Shown here piece by piece: positions 23,966 to 33,542 of a DNA stretch of 64,000 nt. A program made the position numbers and the translations under genes. How positions within the stretch are numbered: position 1 is the first letter of the stretch; each line of letters begins with the position of its first letter. Under the pieces are notes generated by a model that saw nothing but the letters and a program-made list of their open reading frames with translations, searched no databases and was not told where the DNA came from. Location: the NCBI RefSeq assembly GCF_016820495.1, contig NZ_JADHDU010000008.1, positions 1 to 64,000 on the forward strand, in the 5' to 3' direction. This DNA is from Planococcus beigongshangi. Its GTDB lineage: Bacteria > Bacillota > Bacilli > Bacillales_A > Planococcaceae.

Positions 23966-25435
23966 ATGAAATTCTATGATAAAACAGCTGCTGAGTTACA
24001 GGAAATGATACATAGTAATGAAGCGACAATCGAGGAATTGACGAAACAGACCATCGAACGGATCACTGAACTTGATCCGAAAGTCGATGCTTTTCTGGCA
24101 ATGAATGAAGAGCGCGCGCTTGAAACGGCAAAAGAATTGGACAGCACGCCGATGGATCAGCGTGGACCGTTATTCGGTTTGCCGATCGGCGTGAAAGACA
24201 ATATCATGACTGAAGGCTTGGTTACGACGGCATCAAGCCGCATCCTGGAAGGTTTCAATCCGATCTATAATGCGACGGTTGTTAAAAAACTGCGTCAGGC
24301 AGGGATGATTACCGTAGGTAAATTGAATATGGATGAATTCGCGATGGGGTCATCAAACGAAAACTCCTATTATAAAAAGACAAGAAATCCATGGAACCTG
24401 GATTATGTGCCAGGCGGCTCTTCAGGCGGTTCGACTGCTGCTGTGGCTGCGGGCGAAGTCCCGTTCACGCTCGGTTCCGACACAGGCGGATCGATCCGCC
24501 AGCCGGCAGCATTCTGCGGCGTCGTTGGCATGAAGCCGACATACGGCCGTGTATCACGTTTCGGTTTGATCGCGTTCGCTTCTTCTCTTGACCAGATCGG
24601 TCCCGTGACACGGAACGTCAAAGACAATGCGCTGCTATTGCAGGCCATTTCCGGTCATGATGAAAAAGACTCGACATCTGCCGACATTGAAGTGCCTGAT
24701 TTTGCAGCAGCTCTGACAGGTGACATCAATGGCCTCCGCATCGGTGTGCCAAAGGAATACTTCGCCGAAGGAGTCAGCGAAACAGCTAAAAAAGCGGTTT
24801 ATGATGCACTGGACGTATTGACAGAAAAAGGCGCGACATGGGAAGAGATTTCGCTGCCGCATTCCAAATATGCGCTGGCAACATATTATTTGCTTGCTTC
24901 CTCTGAAGCTTCGTCCAACCTGTCCCGTTTTGACGGCATCCGTTATGGCTACCGCACAAATAAAGCGAGCAGCCTGCTGGATTTCTATATGAATACACGC
25001 GCTGAAGGATTTGGCGACGAAGTGAAACGCCGCATCATGCTTGGAACGTATGCACTGAGCTCAGGCTATTATGATGCTTATTACAAAAAAGCCCAGAAAG
25101 TCCGCACATTGATCAAGCAGGACTTCGATGAAGCATTCCAGAATTATGATGTCATCATTTCGCCGACAACACCGACACCGGCATTCAAGATCGGTGAAAT
25201 CATCGATGATCCATTAACGATGTATGCCAATGATATCCTGACGATTCCGGTCAACTTGGCCGGCGTTCCGGCAATTTCAATCCCTTGCGGATTTGAAGGC
25301 GATCTGCCGCTTGGCATGCAGATCATCGGTAATTATTTCGATGAGGAAACGGTTTATCGTGTAGCCGATGTATTTGAAAAGGCGACAGATTTCCATAAAA
25401 AAACTCCTCAATTATGGGAGGGAGCAGCACAATGA
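23966..25435 (+). CDS. gatA: GatA, Glu-tRNA(Gln) amidotransferase subunit A
   Basis: Amidase-signature glutaminase that feeds ammonia to GatB for conversion of Glu-tRNA(Gln) to Gln-tRNA(Gln). The catalytic triad is visible: Lys77 (GVKDN), Ser152 (PGGSSGGS) and Ser176 ([11 protein letters not shown]). The length is 489 residues. AGGGGGGAAA precedes the ATG. Its TGA overlaps the gatB ATG. Confidence 0.97.
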   Translation: MKFYDKTAAELQEMIHSNEATIEELTKQTIERITELDPKVDAFLAMNEERALETAKELDSTPMDQRGPLFGLPIGVKDNIMTEGLVTTASSRILEGFNPIYNATVVKKLRQAGMITVGKLNMDEFAMGSSNENSYYKKTRNPWNLDYVPGGSSGGSTAAVAAGEVPFTLGSDTGGSIRQPAAFCGVVGMKPTYGRVSRFGLIAFASSLDQIGPVTRNVKDNALLLQAISGHDEKDSTSADIEVPDFAAALTGDINGLRIGVPKEYFAEGVSETAKKAVYDALDVLTEKGATWEEISLPHSKYALATYYLLASSEASSNLSRFDGIRYGYRTNKASSLLDFYMNTRAEGFGDEVKRRIMLGTYALSSGYYDAYYKKAQKVRTLIKQDFDEAFQNYDVIISPTTPTPAFKIGEIIDDPLTMYANDILTIPVNLAGVPAISIPCGFEGDLPLGMQIIGNYFDEETVYRVADVFEKATDFHKKTPQLWEGAAQ

Positions 25436-26862
25436 ACTTTGAAACGATCATCGGGCTGGAAGTGCACGTTGAACTGAAAACGGAATCGAAAATGTTTTCA
25501 CCTTCACCGGCGCATTTCGGAGCAGAACCGAATACGAATACAAATGAAATCGACCTCGGCTATCCGGGAGTCCTGCCGGTAGTCAATAAAACGGCAGTCG
25601 ACTGGGCAATGAAAGCTGCGCTTGCATTGAATTGCGAAATTACCCGTCATACAAAATTCGACCGCAAAAACTATTTCTATCCGGATAATCCGAAAGCTTA
25701 CCAAATTTCTCAATTTGATCAGCCGATCGGTGAAAATGGCTGGATTGAAATCGAAGTGAACGGTGAGAAAAAACGCATCGGCATCACGCGTCTTCATATG
25801 GAAGAAGATGCGGGCAAACTGACTCATACCGATAAAGGCTATTCGCTGGTTGACTATAATCGTCAGGGTACGCCGCTGATCGAGATTGTTTCTGAGCCGG
25901 ATATCCGTACTGCTGATGAAGCATACGCTTATTTGGAGAAGATCAAAGCGATCATCCAATACACAGGAGTCTCTGATGTCCGCATGGAAGAAGGGTCGCT
26001 CCGCTGCGACGCCAACATTTCACTTCGTCCATTCGGCCAGGAGCAATTCGGCACGAAAACGGAATTGAAGAACCTGAACTCGTTCAACTATGTCCGCAGA
26101 GGGATCGAGCATGAACAGATCCGTCAGGAACAAGTGCTGCTGTCAGGCGGCATCATTCCACAGGAAACACGCCGTTATGATGAAGCAACCGGCAAAACCG
26201 TCCTCATGCGCGTGAAAGAAGGATCTGACGATTACCGTTATTTCCCGGAACCGGATCTTGTCGATATCGTAATCGACGATGCCTGGATCGAACGTGTCCG
26301 TGCAGAAATTCCGGAACTTCCGGATGCGCGTAAAGCCCGTTACGTGGCAGAGCTCGGCTTGTCACCGTATGATGCAATGGTGCTGACGCTGGCTAAACCG
26401 ATTTCCGACTTTTTCGAAGCGACCACGGCTGCAGGCGCAGACGCGAAGCTCGTTTCAAACTGGCTGATGGGTGAGGTTTCCGCCTACCTGAACGCTGAAC
26501 AGAAAGAGCTTTCGGAGACAGCTTTGACGCCTGAAGGCTTGGCTGGCATGATCAAGTTGATCGCTGACGGCACGATTTCTTCTAAAATCGCTAAAAAAGT
26601 ATTCCGTGAGCTGATCGAAAAAGGCGGAGACGCCAATGACATCGTGAAAGCGAAAGGTCTCGTCCAGATTTCCGACGAAGGCGTGCTGCGTGAATATGTA
26701 ACGAATACACTCGATGCCAACCCGCAATCCATCGAAGACTTCAAAAATGGCAAGGACCGCGCTGTCGGCTTCCTGATCGGCTTGATCATGAAAGCCACCA
26801 AAGGACAGGCGAATCCGCCTTTATTGAATAAAATCCTGCTGGAAGAAATAAATAAGCGATAG
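25432..26862 (+). CDS. gatB: GatB, Glu-tRNA(Gln) amidotransferase subunit B
   Basis: tRNA-binding kinase/amidotransferase subunit. The N-terminal signature [16 protein letters not shown] is immediate; the central region has [12 protein letters not shown] and [16 protein letters not shown]; the C-terminal YqeY-like tail begins around residue 330. It has 476 residues. GGGAGGGAG at 25416-25424 and the ATGA overlap with gatA set the start. Confidence 0.97.
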   Translation: MNFETIIGLEVHVELKTESKMFSPSPAHFGAEPNTNTNEIDLGYPGVLPVVNKTAVDWAMKAALALNCEITRHTKFDRKNYFYPDNPKAYQISQFDQPIGENGWIEIEVNGEKKRIGITRLHMEEDAGKLTHTDKGYSLVDYNRQGTPLIEIVSEPDIRTADEAYAYLEKIKAIIQYTGVSDVRMEEGSLRCDANISLRPFGQEQFGTKTELKNLNSFNYVRRGIEHEQIRQEQVLLSGGIIPQETRRYDEATGKTVLMRVKEGSDDYRYFPEPDLVDIVIDDAWIERVRAEIPELPDARKARYVAELGLSPYDAMVLTLAKPISDFFEATTAAGADAKLVSNWLMGEVSAYLNAEQKELSETALTPEGLAGMIKLIADGTISSKIAKKVFRELIEKGGDANDIVKAKGLVQISDEGVLREYVTNTLDANPQSIEDFKNGKDRAVGFLIGLIMKATKGQANPPLLNKILLEEINKR

Positions 26863-26867
26863 AATAA

Positions 26868-26898
26868 TGGATGGTCCTTTATGGGCCATCTTTTTTAT
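26868..26898 (+). terminator. Terminator of gatCAB
   Basis: GATGGTCC pairs with GGGCCATC over a short loop, then TTTTTT. Confidence 0.9.
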
Positions 26899-26981
26899 CG
26901 GGGGCTTGGCCGTTGCATTTCTTTATTATTTGAAGCATTGCCGAAAGACAAGTAAACTGGAATAAAAGGAGAGGTTTACGT

Positions 26982-27542
26982 ATGACAATGGAACAGGAAT
27001 ATTTTGAAAATGCAGTGACACTTGAAACATATATGGCTCAGATGGAATCGAATCAGGATAAATCCTATTCGGTTTATGAGAAGTTTGAAATGCCGCAGGA
27101 CGAAGAATTCATCACGCTGTTAAAGGAAAAGAATCCCCGTATTCTGGTGATTACAGAAGACTGGTGTGGAGATGCGATGATGAACAATGCCATTCTCCGG
27201 AAGATCGCAGAAGCGGGCAATCTGGAAGTGCGCTGTGTATACCGAGATGAAAACCTGGAACTGATGGATCGTTACCTGACGAACGGCGGCCGTTCGATTC
27301 CTAAATACATTTTCCTGTCCGAAGAAGGCGAAGTACTGGCGGACTGGGGTCCAAGGTCTGCAGCAGTCCAGGAATTCGTAGACGGATTGAAAGCGAAATT
27401 GCCAGCCAAAGAAGACCCTCAATACGATTTGCATTTCAAAACAGTCATTGGTGAAATCACGGACGGCTTTGTTTACAAAACGGAATTCTGGGACAGTGTG
27501 TATCAGGAACTGAAAGATGTTTTGACCAGATCGCTGAAATAA
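26982..27542 (+). CDS. Thioredoxin-like family protein with a single active-site Cys
   Basis: A 186-residue cytosolic protein with a thioredoxin-like fold (Thioredoxin_9-type). The motif position reads EDWCGDA (Trp61, Cys62), so the usual second cysteine of CxxC is absent. The later SIPKYIFLSEEGEVLADWG matches the cis-proline region of the fold. It is probably not a general disulfide reductase; a bacilliredoxin- or monothiol-like role is inference. GGAGAGG precedes the ATG at 26982. It is monocistronic after the gat terminator. Confidence 0.72.
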   Translation: MTMEQEYFENAVTLETYMAQMESNQDKSYSVYEKFEMPQDEEFITLLKEKNPRILVITEDWCGDAMMNNAILRKIAEAGNLEVRCVYRDENLELMDRYLTNGGRSIPKYIFLSEEGEVLADWGPRSAAVQEFVDGLKAKLPAKEDPQYDLHFKTVIGEITDGFVYKTEFWDSVYQELKDVLTRSLK

Positions 27543-27626
27543 TTTATGTGGCAGGTCGATTAGAGGGAACCTTTTCCAGCTTGAAATGTCTTATTTTCCA
27601 GAGTATGTGAAGAAAGGCTGAAACTT

Positions 27627-28538
27627 ATGAAGCGAGCACGAATTATTTACAATCCGACTTCCGGCAGGGAATTGTTCCGTAAGCATTTGCCGGAAGTGCT
27701 GGAAAAAATGGAAATCGCCGGATACGAAACGTCCTGCCATGCGACCACTTGTGAAGGCGATGCGACGACAGCCGCCATTTCGGCTGTCGAAAGAAAATTC
27801 GATTTGATTGTGGCAGTCGGCGGCGATGGCACATTGAACGAAGTGGTGGCTGGGGTTTCCAAATTTGAGGACCGGCCGAAAATCGGGTTGATCCCGATGG
27901 GCACGACAAATGATTTTGCCCGTGCCGTACATATCCCGCGCGATATAAACAAAGCTGTCGATATCATCATCCAGGGTGATTCGGTACCTGTGGACGTGGG
28001 GATGATGAATGACCGGTATTTCATCAATATAGCCGGCGGCGGAAGAATAACGGAACTGACTTATGAAGTGCCGAGCAAACTGAAGACGGTTCTCGGACAG
28101 ATGGCCTATTATTTGAAAGGCATCGAGATGTTGCCGTCCATCCGTTCGTCCAATGTGCGCATTGAATATGACGGGGAAGTTTTTGATGACAAAGCGATGA
28201 TGTTCCTGATCGGTCTGACAAACTCAGTCGGCGGCTTTGAAAAATTAGCGCCGGATGCCAGCATCAATGATGGTAAGTTCACATTGCTGATCCTGAAGGA
28301 AGTGAACATGGCTGAGTTTATTCGCCTGGCTTCTCTTGCGATTCGCGGTGAGCACCTTTCCGACCCGCATGTAATCTATGCGAAAGCAAGCAAGGTCGTC
28401 GTTTCATCCAAGGAGCGGGTCATGTTGAATCTGGACGGGGAATACGGCGGTGTATTGCCGGCGGTTTTCCAAAACCTCGAAAAGCATATTGAGGTGCTGG
28501 TGCCGATCCACGCAATCAATGAAAAAGATCTCGTATAA
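27627..28538 (+). CDS. dagK: DagK, diacylglycerol kinase (lipid kinase)
   Basis: Soluble DagK/YegS-type kinase of 303 residues that phosphorylates diacylglycerol and returns it to phospholipid and lipoteichoic-acid metabolism. The ATP-site motif AVGGDGTLNEVVAG (about 63-76) and MGTTNDFARAV follow the N-terminal IYNPTSG. B. subtilis carries dagK (yerQ) in the same place, between gatB and an RlmCD gene. A bidirectional terminator follows. Confidence 0.93.
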   Translation: MKRARIIYNPTSGRELFRKHLPEVLEKMEIAGYETSCHATTCEGDATTAAISAVERKFDLIVAVGGDGTLNEVVAGVSKFEDRPKIGLIPMGTTNDFARAVHIPRDINKAVDIIIQGDSVPVDVGMMNDRYFINIAGGGRITELTYEVPSKLKTVLGQMAYYLKGIEMLPSIRSSNVRIEYDGEVFDDKAMMFLIGLTNSVGGFEKLAPDASINDGKFTLLILKEVNMAEFIRLASLAIRGEHLSDPHVIYAKASKVVVSSKERVMLNLDGEYGGVLPAVFQNLEKHIEVLVPIHAINEKDLV

Positions 28539-28542
28539 TATG

Positions 28543-28584
28543 AAAACAAACCCGGCAGTCATTTGACTGCCGGGTTTGTTTTGG
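28543..28584. terminator. Bidirectional terminator, dagK / NUDIX gene
   Basis: AACAAACCCGGCAGTCA pairs with TGACTGCCGGGTTTGTT; A- and T-tracts flank both sides, so it can serve both converging genes. Confidence 0.92.
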
Positions 28585-28597
28585 CCTTCACCTGCCA

Positions 28598-29026
28598 TTA
28601 CAGCAAGTCGACCGCCGTATCCTGTTCCATGGCAAGTTTAGGCAAATCATCGACCGGTTCCCAGCGGAACAGCAGCGTCAGGCCATTGTCGCGGCCATTG
28701 CTTTTGATGGTATGTTCCCATTCATCGACTTTTTCTCCCGTATATTCGAAATGGAAGATATTGCGTTCGTAAACTTTGTCGCGGTGTTCCGGATAATAAT
28801 TGTATTTGTGGATTTTACCCGCAAAATGCAGAACATCCCGCGGCAGTCCTGTTTCCTCATGAACTTCACGGTACAATGCGTCAATGAGCAATTCCCCTTC
28901 TGCAATCGTTCCTCCAGGAACCTGAATTCCAACTTCGGGTTCACCTTTATACTCAAAAACCAGTAATTCACGATTTTCGTCAGGGCCTCTTGTGATGTAG
29001 GCAAAAACTTTTCTGCTTGTTTCCAT
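28598..29026 (-). CDS. NUDIX hydrolase
   Basis: Small pyrophosphohydrolase of 142 residues. The Nudix box is complete: GGTIAEGELLIDALYREVHEETGL, fitting Gx5Ex7REUxEExGU, at about residues 38-61. Substrate unknown. The open frame reaches a GTG at 29035, but AAGGGTGA lies just before the ATG at 29026 and favours it. It converges on dagK. Confidence 0.88.
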   Translation of the reverse strand: METSRKVFAYITRGPDENRELLVFEYKGEPEVGIQVPGGTIAEGELLIDALYREVHEETGLPRDVLHFAGKIHKYNYYPEHRDKVYERNIFHFEYTGEKVDEWEHTIKSNGRDNGLTLLFRWEPVDDLPKLAMEQDTAVDLL

Positions 29027-29233
29027 ATGAATCACCCTTTATTTTTGTTCCTTACAGAATACTAAATTTTCTAAAAGATATCAAGTGTTTTCACCTTTGC
29101 CTGTCACAGCTTATTCAAAGTTTATGAAGAAACTCCCTTTTCCGCATTCGTCCCAGAGGATTCAGACTGGCAGCATAGGGTACAATGAATATAACACTTG
29201 TGGATGAGTATATTCCGTAGGAGGGATAAGGTA

Positions 29234-30583
29234 ATGGGATTTGAAGATACAGCGCTTTTAAGCCGGATCCTGACATTGATGACCCTGTCGTTTCACATTC
29301 TTTACGCAACGATCGGAGTCGGTGTTCCACTGATGATCTTGATTGCTCAGTGGGTCGGGATTAAAAAGAATGATGACCATTATATCCTGCTGGCCCGGAG
29401 ATGGGCGAGAGGATTTGTTATTACAGTAGCGGTGGGGGTTGTGACCGGTACTGCGATCGGCCTGCAATTATCATTGCTCTGGCCAAACTTCATGCAGTTG
29501 GCCGGCAACGTCATAGCACTGCCGCTGTTCATGGAAGTTTTTGCATTTTTCTTTGAAGCTATTTTCCTTGGCATTTATCTGTATACATGGGATCGGTTTG
29601 AAGATCAGCGCAAGCATCTATTGCTGCTGATTCCAGTTGCTCTTGGTGCAGCTACTTCTTCCGTCTTCATCACAATCGTCAACGCATTCATGAATGCCCC
29701 GCAAGGTTTTGATATCTTGAACGGGGAACTGGTCAATGTCAGCCCGCTGCTCGCGATGTTCAGTCCGGCAGTGCCGACAAAAGTTGCGCACGTGATGGCG
29801 ACTGCATTCATGACGAGTGCCTTTGTGCTCGCATCGATCGCCGCACTTCGCATCGTCCAAGGCTCGAAGCATGTCTACCATAAAAAAGCGTTGCTGCTGA
29901 CAATGAAACTTGGTTTGGTGTTTTCAATCGCAACCGCACTCATCGGCGATTTTTCAGGAAAATACCTGGCTGAATACCAGCCTGAAAAATTAGCCGCCGC
30001 TGAATGGCATTTTGAAACGGAAGGCGAAGCCGAGTTGATCCTCTTCGGGGTTCTTGACGGGGAGGAACCGAAATATGCGATTAAGATCCCTTATGCACTC
30101 AGTATATTGGCACACGGCGTTCCCGGAGCTGAAGTGACCGGATTGAATGAGTTTCCGGAAGATGAGCGGCCGCCGCTCTGGATCCATTATCTGTTTGATC
30201 TGATGGTCACGATCGGCATGTGGCTGGCGTTCTTCTCCTTCGTGTATGTCATCGGGGCATGGCGCAAATGGCCGATCATCCAGAAGAAATGGTTCCGCTG
30301 GCTTACAGTGGCGAGTGGCCCGCTGGCTTTGATCGCCATCGAAGCGGGCTGGTGGTTTACAGAAGTCGGCCGACAGCCGTGGATATTGCGCGGCTACATG
30401 AAAACTTCCGAAGCTGCCACGACAAGCGGTCAGGTCGACTTGATGATCATCCTGTTTGCAGGCCTCTATTTTATCCTGGGCGTGGGGACGATCGTCGTTC
30501 TTACCCGGATGTACAAACGCAATCCGGTGGAAAAAGAACTTGCCCAAAGAGAAAAGACTGCTAAAGGCGGTGGCACAGAATGA
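29234..30583 (+). CDS. cydA: CydA, cytochrome bd ubiquinol oxidase subunit I
   Basis: Haem-bearing membrane subunit of a bd-type quinol oxidase, closest in type to B. subtilis YthA (short Q-loop, cyanide-insensitive-like branch). Haem ligands are visible: His21 (SFHILYA), His186 (TKVAHVMATAF), a Met in LMVTIGMW; Glu101 and Glu108 match the proton-path residues, and GRQPW is near the C-terminus. It has 449 residues and about nine membrane helices. The frame begins at 29198, but GGAGGG at 29220 and the MGFED start fit 29234. No Rex-type operator was found upstream. Confidence 0.93.
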   Translation: MGFEDTALLSRILTLMTLSFHILYATIGVGVPLMILIAQWVGIKKNDDHYILLARRWARGFVITVAVGVVTGTAIGLQLSLLWPNFMQLAGNVIALPLFMEVFAFFFEAIFLGIYLYTWDRFEDQRKHLLLLIPVALGAATSSVFITIVNAFMNAPQGFDILNGELVNVSPLLAMFSPAVPTKVAHVMATAFMTSAFVLASIAALRIVQGSKHVYHKKALLLTMKLGLVFSIATALIGDFSGKYLAEYQPEKLAAAEWHFETEGEAELILFGVLDGEEPKYAIKIPYALSILAHGVPGAEVTGLNEFPEDERPPLWIHYLFDLMVTIGMWLAFFSFVYVIGAWRKWPIIQKKWFRWLTVASGPLALIAIEAGWWFTEVGRQPWILRGYMKTSEAATTSGQVDLMIILFAGLYFILGVGTIVVLTRMYKRNPVEKELAQREKTAKGGGTE

Positions 30584-31608
30584 CTCTGGAAATTATTGGT
30601 ATTTCAGTTCTTTGGCTGTTTCTGTTCCTTTATGTCATTGTCGCATCGATCGATTTCGGTGCCGGATTTTTCAATGCCTACAGTGCTTTTACAGATAAGC
30701 AGCATATCCTGACAGGCATCATTCAGCGCTACCTGTCACCGGTATGGGAAGTGACGAACGTGTTCTTCGTGTTCTTTTTTGTGGGGATCATCGGATTCTT
30801 CCCGCAAACCGCTTTCTATTACGGGACGACATTGCTCGTGCCTGCGAGCATAGCGCTGATCCTGCTCGCGATACGCGGTTCGTATTACGCTTTCGCAACT
30901 TACGGGGCGAAAATCAATCACCGCGGTTATATTTATATGTACGGATTATCCGGATTGCTGCTGCCGGCATCATTATCCCCGGTGCTGGCAATGTCGGAAG
31001 GCGGATTCATCAAGATGGACGGCGGAGAGCCTTATCTTGACTATTGGGCGCTTTTTACAAGTCCATTGATGTGGAGCATCGTGGTGCTCAGTATTGCCGC
31101 AGTGCTGTATATCTCGGCTGTATTCCTGACTTGGTATGCGAATAAGGCGGGGGACGCCAAAGCGACAGAGCTGATGCGCAAATATGCGCTCATCTGGGCA
31201 GCACCCGCAATCATAACGGCTACCGGCATCATTTTCGAATTACGGAACCATACACCTGAACATTTCGAACGCATCATGGATATCTGGTGGGTATTCGGTA
31301 TCTCGTTCCTGCTGTTCGTCGGAACGGTCTATCTGATCTGGAAAAAGCGGAATTATGGATTGGCGTTCATCCTGCTCGTCGGTCAATTCTTCACAGCATT
31401 TTTCGCTTACGGGGCATCCCATTATCCATATCTGCTGTATCCGTATCTGACCATTTATGACAGCTTCACAAACGAATCGATGGCTATCGCCCTGATCATC
31501 GCCTTTATCGCGGGCCTCGGCTTACTGTTGCCGTCACTTTATCTATTGTTCCGTCTGTTCCTGTTCGATAAAGATTACGTCAAAGGCAAATCGGATTATC
31601 ATGCATAA
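30580..31608 (+). CDS. cydB: CydB, cytochrome bd ubiquinol oxidase subunit II
   Basis: Membrane partner of CydA, 342 residues with about eight to nine hydrophobic helices. IVASIDFGAGFF near the N-terminus and SPVWEVTNVFFVFFF (W and N conserved in the family) identify it. It overlaps the cydA stop by 4 nt (ATGA), so the subunits are translationally coupled. It is followed 16 nt later by the small cydS gene. Confidence 0.93.
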   Translation: MTLEIIGISVLWLFLFLYVIVASIDFGAGFFNAYSAFTDKQHILTGIIQRYLSPVWEVTNVFFVFFFVGIIGFFPQTAFYYGTTLLVPASIALILLAIRGSYYAFATYGAKINHRGYIYMYGLSGLLLPASLSPVLAMSEGGFIKMDGGEPYLDYWALFTSPLMWSIVVLSIAAVLYISAVFLTWYANKAGDAKATELMRKYALIWAAPAIITATGIIFELRNHTPEHFERIMDIWWVFGISFLLFVGTVYLIWKKRNYGLAFILLVGQFFTAFFAYGASHYPYLLYPYLTIYDSFTNESMAIALIIAFIAGLGLLLPSLYLLFRLFLFDKDYVKGKSDYHA

Positions 31609-31623
31609 AAGGAGGCAATTTCC

Positions 31624-31734
31624 ATGCAGGATTTCTTTATCTTCTATGCACCGTTCATCGTATTGATTGCTTCAATCATTTTCGGTTTCTGGTTTTCGCT
31701 GAAAGACGGACCGGTATCGAAGAAACGTGATTGA
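31624..31734 (+). CDS. cydS: CydS-like small subunit of cytochrome bd oxidase
   Basis: A 36-residue single-helix protein (MQDFFIFYAPFIVLIASIIF, then GFWFSLKDG and a basic tail ending KKRD). GGAGG at 31611-31615, eight nt before the ATG, and the position directly after cydB support it. Geobacillus cytochrome bd contains a ~33-residue CydS subunit with the same pattern (MQ-F, YAP, FW, LKD) that covers a haem. A terminator follows at once, so it is the last gene of the oxidase operon. Confidence 0.88.
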   Translation: MQDFFIFYAPFIVLIASIIFGFWFSLKDGPVSKKRD

Positions 31735-31735
31735 C

Positions 31736-31770
31736 CAACGCGTCCAGGCTTAGCCTGGCGCGTTTTTTTA
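31736..31770 (+). terminator. Terminator of the cyd operon
   Basis: ACGCGTCCAGGC pairs with GCCTGGCGCGT over TTA, then seven Ts. Confidence 0.93.
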
Positions 31771-31844
31771 TGGACGGATATAAACCGGTTGGTCGCAGGC
31801 GCTTTTCTGTAGTAGAATAAAGAAATTGAAATGGAGTGAACGAA

Positions 31845-33209
31845 TTGAAACCTGTATCGAAAAATGACCGGCTGCTGGTCCATGTGGAAGATTTGACGCA
31901 TGACGGCGCCGGAGTTGCCAAAATAGACGGTTATCCTTTATTCATCCACGGCGCTTTGCCGGGAGAAGATGTCCATGTCCACGTTTTAAAGACCCTGAAA
32001 TCCTACGGTTTTGCGAAACTGCTGCAAATCGAGAATGCCTCGCCGTTCCGGGTTGAAGCGCCTTGTCCCGTATTCGACACATGCGGCGGCTGTCAGGTTC
32101 AGCATCTGTCCTATGAGGGCCAGATGACATTCAAACGGAAACTGGTGCGCGATGCCATCACCCGCATCGGGAAATTGCCGGATGTGCCGGTTCATCCCGT
32201 CAAAGGAATGGAAGACCCGTGGCGCTACCGCAATAAATCCCAGATACCTTTCGGGATGGAAGAAGGGCGCGTGGTGGCCGGATTTTACGCGCCGCGTTCC
32301 CACAAAATCGCCGATACGGATATCTGCATCATCCAGACGCCCGAAGCGGACAGCATCATGACCGGTATCAAACAGAAGCTGAGGGAAATGGGCATCGAAC
32401 CTTATGAAGAAGAAACCCACCGGGGACAGCTACGCCACGTCGTCGTGCGGAAAGCACGGGCAACGGGTGAAGTCATGGTCGTCCTGGTCACGAAGAAAAA
32501 GAAATTCCCACAAGCTGAAAGAGCGGTGGAACTAATCCGTGAACTTGTGCCGGCAACGGTGTCGATCGTCCAGAACATCAATACAGAAAAAACCAACGTC
32601 ATTTTCGGCGATGAAACGATTACGTTATGGGGCAACGATATTATCGAAGACCGCATCGGCGACGTGCGTTTTGAAATCTCTGCGCGTTCTTTCTATCAGA
32701 TCAATCCCGGACAGACGGAAGTGCTGTACGGCCAGGCACTCCAGTATGCCGATCTGACCGGCAATGAAACCGTCATTGACGCCTATTGCGGCATCGGTAC
32801 GATTTCTTTGTTCCTTGCACAAAAAGCGAAATTCGTCATGGGCGTCGAAATTGTACCGCCTGCGATTGAAGATGCTAAACGCAATGCCGAACTGAACGGA
32901 TTCAGCAATACGCTGTTCGAAGCAGGGCCAGCCGAACAGGTGATTCCGCGCTGGTATAAGGAAGGGGAACGGGCTGATGTGCTGGTCGTCGATCCGCCAA
33001 GAAAAGGCTGCGATGAGCAATTGCTGCAGACGATCCTGAAACAGCGGCCAGAACGGGTGGTCTATGTGTCGTGCAATCCGGCGACACTTGCGCGCGACCT
33101 CCGTATTCTCGAAGACGGCGGCTACCGGACGCAGGAAGTTCAACCGGTGGATATGTTTCCGCAATCGACGCATTGTGAAGCGGTCGCATGGCTGAAGCTT
33201 GAACAATAA
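31845..33209 (+). CDS. rlmCD: RlmCD-type 23S rRNA (uracil-5-)-methyltransferase, copy 1
   Basis: SAM-dependent enzyme making 5-methyluridine in 23S rRNA (RumA/RlmCD family). A TRAM domain covers the first ~60 residues. The iron-sulfur cysteines appear as CPVFDTCGGC plus a later DICIIQ. The methyltransferase domain has DAYCGIGTISL, VVDPPRKGC and catalytic Cys in VYVSCNPATLARDL. GGAG at 31833 favours TTG at 31845 (454 residues); GTG at 31836 is the alternative. The place after dagK matches B. subtilis yefA. A paralogue lies at 59661-61025. Confidence 0.92.
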   Translation: MKPVSKNDRLLVHVEDLTHDGAGVAKIDGYPLFIHGALPGEDVHVHVLKTLKSYGFAKLLQIENASPFRVEAPCPVFDTCGGCQVQHLSYEGQMTFKRKLVRDAITRIGKLPDVPVHPVKGMEDPWRYRNKSQIPFGMEEGRVVAGFYAPRSHKIADTDICIIQTPEADSIMTGIKQKLREMGIEPYEEETHRGQLRHVVVRKARATGEVMVVLVTKKKKFPQAERAVELIRELVPATVSIVQNINTEKTNVIFGDETITLWGNDIIEDRIGDVRFEISARSFYQINPGQTEVLYGQALQYADLTGNETVIDAYCGIGTISLFLAQKAKFVMGVEIVPPAIEDAKRNAELNGFSNTLFEAGPAEQVIPRWYKEGERADVLVVDPPRKGCDEQLLQTILKQRPERVVYVSCNPATLARDLRILEDGGYRTQEVQPVDMFPQSTHCEAVAWLKLEQ

Positions 33210-33217
33210 AATAGAAA

Positions 33218-33249
33218 CGAACCGGATGCATGAGCATCCGGTTTTTTTA
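33218..33249 (+). terminator. Terminator after rlmCD copy 1
   Basis: AACCGGATGC pairs with GCATCCGGTT, loop ATGA, then a T-tract. Confidence 0.92.
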
Positions 33250-33326
33250 TTTTTCAGATACGTTTCATTATTAGGCGAGGGAGGGTAAAGAAAAGAGAAT
33301 ACATCTGTAAGGAGAGAACGATCAAC

Positions 33327-33485
33327 ATGGAGAACATACCCGAGTCGAAATTCGAAGATAAACGCTCGAACGTCATTGAGGAATTGGTGGCCCAGAACGT
33401 CTTCAAGATTAACGGCCGTCAATTATATGAACTGAGTCTATATGAATTAATGAAGGAATATACGCAGAAAAGCCTAAGCTCGTAA
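33327..33485 (+). CDS. FbpA-like (Fur-regulated basic protein) small protein
   Basis: A 52-residue soluble protein. The core LVAQNVFKINGRQLYELSLYELMKEY matches the FbpA domain (FUR-regulated basic protein A) of Bacillus, linked there to the iron-sparing response. Here the N-terminal half is acidic rather than basic. GGAGAG stands about 10 nt before the ATG. I see no convincing Fur box upstream, so iron regulation is not supported by the sequence. The stop codon lies inside its own terminator. Confidence 0.75.
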   Translation: MENIPESKFEDKRSNVIEELVAQNVFKINGRQLYELSLYELMKEYTQKSLSS

Positions 33486-33502
33486 GCTGCGGCTTTTTTA
33501 TT
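33470..33502 (+). terminator. Terminator overlapping the FbpA-like stop codon
   Basis: AAGCCTAAGCT pairs imperfectly with AAGCTGCGGCTT, then TTTTTA. The coding end (TAA at 33483) lies in the hairpin loop. Confidence 0.65.
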
Positions 33503-33542
33503 TTGATTAATGCAGACATTGGACCGAAAGGGAGGGGAAGCT

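Noticed and set aside
29036-29233. Rex-type redox operator (TTGTGA...TCACAA) before cydA
   Set aside because: Only scattered half-matches such as GTCACA were found; no palindrome at usable spacing.
29990-30547. 185-codon minus-strand frame opposite cydA
   Set aside because: Cytochrome bd motifs on the plus strand are complete; no translation signals on the other strand.
32625-33422. 265-codon minus-strand frame across the rlmCD end, its terminator and the FbpA-like gene
   Set aside because: It runs through a strong terminator and opposes two supported genes; composition is typical of antisense shadow.
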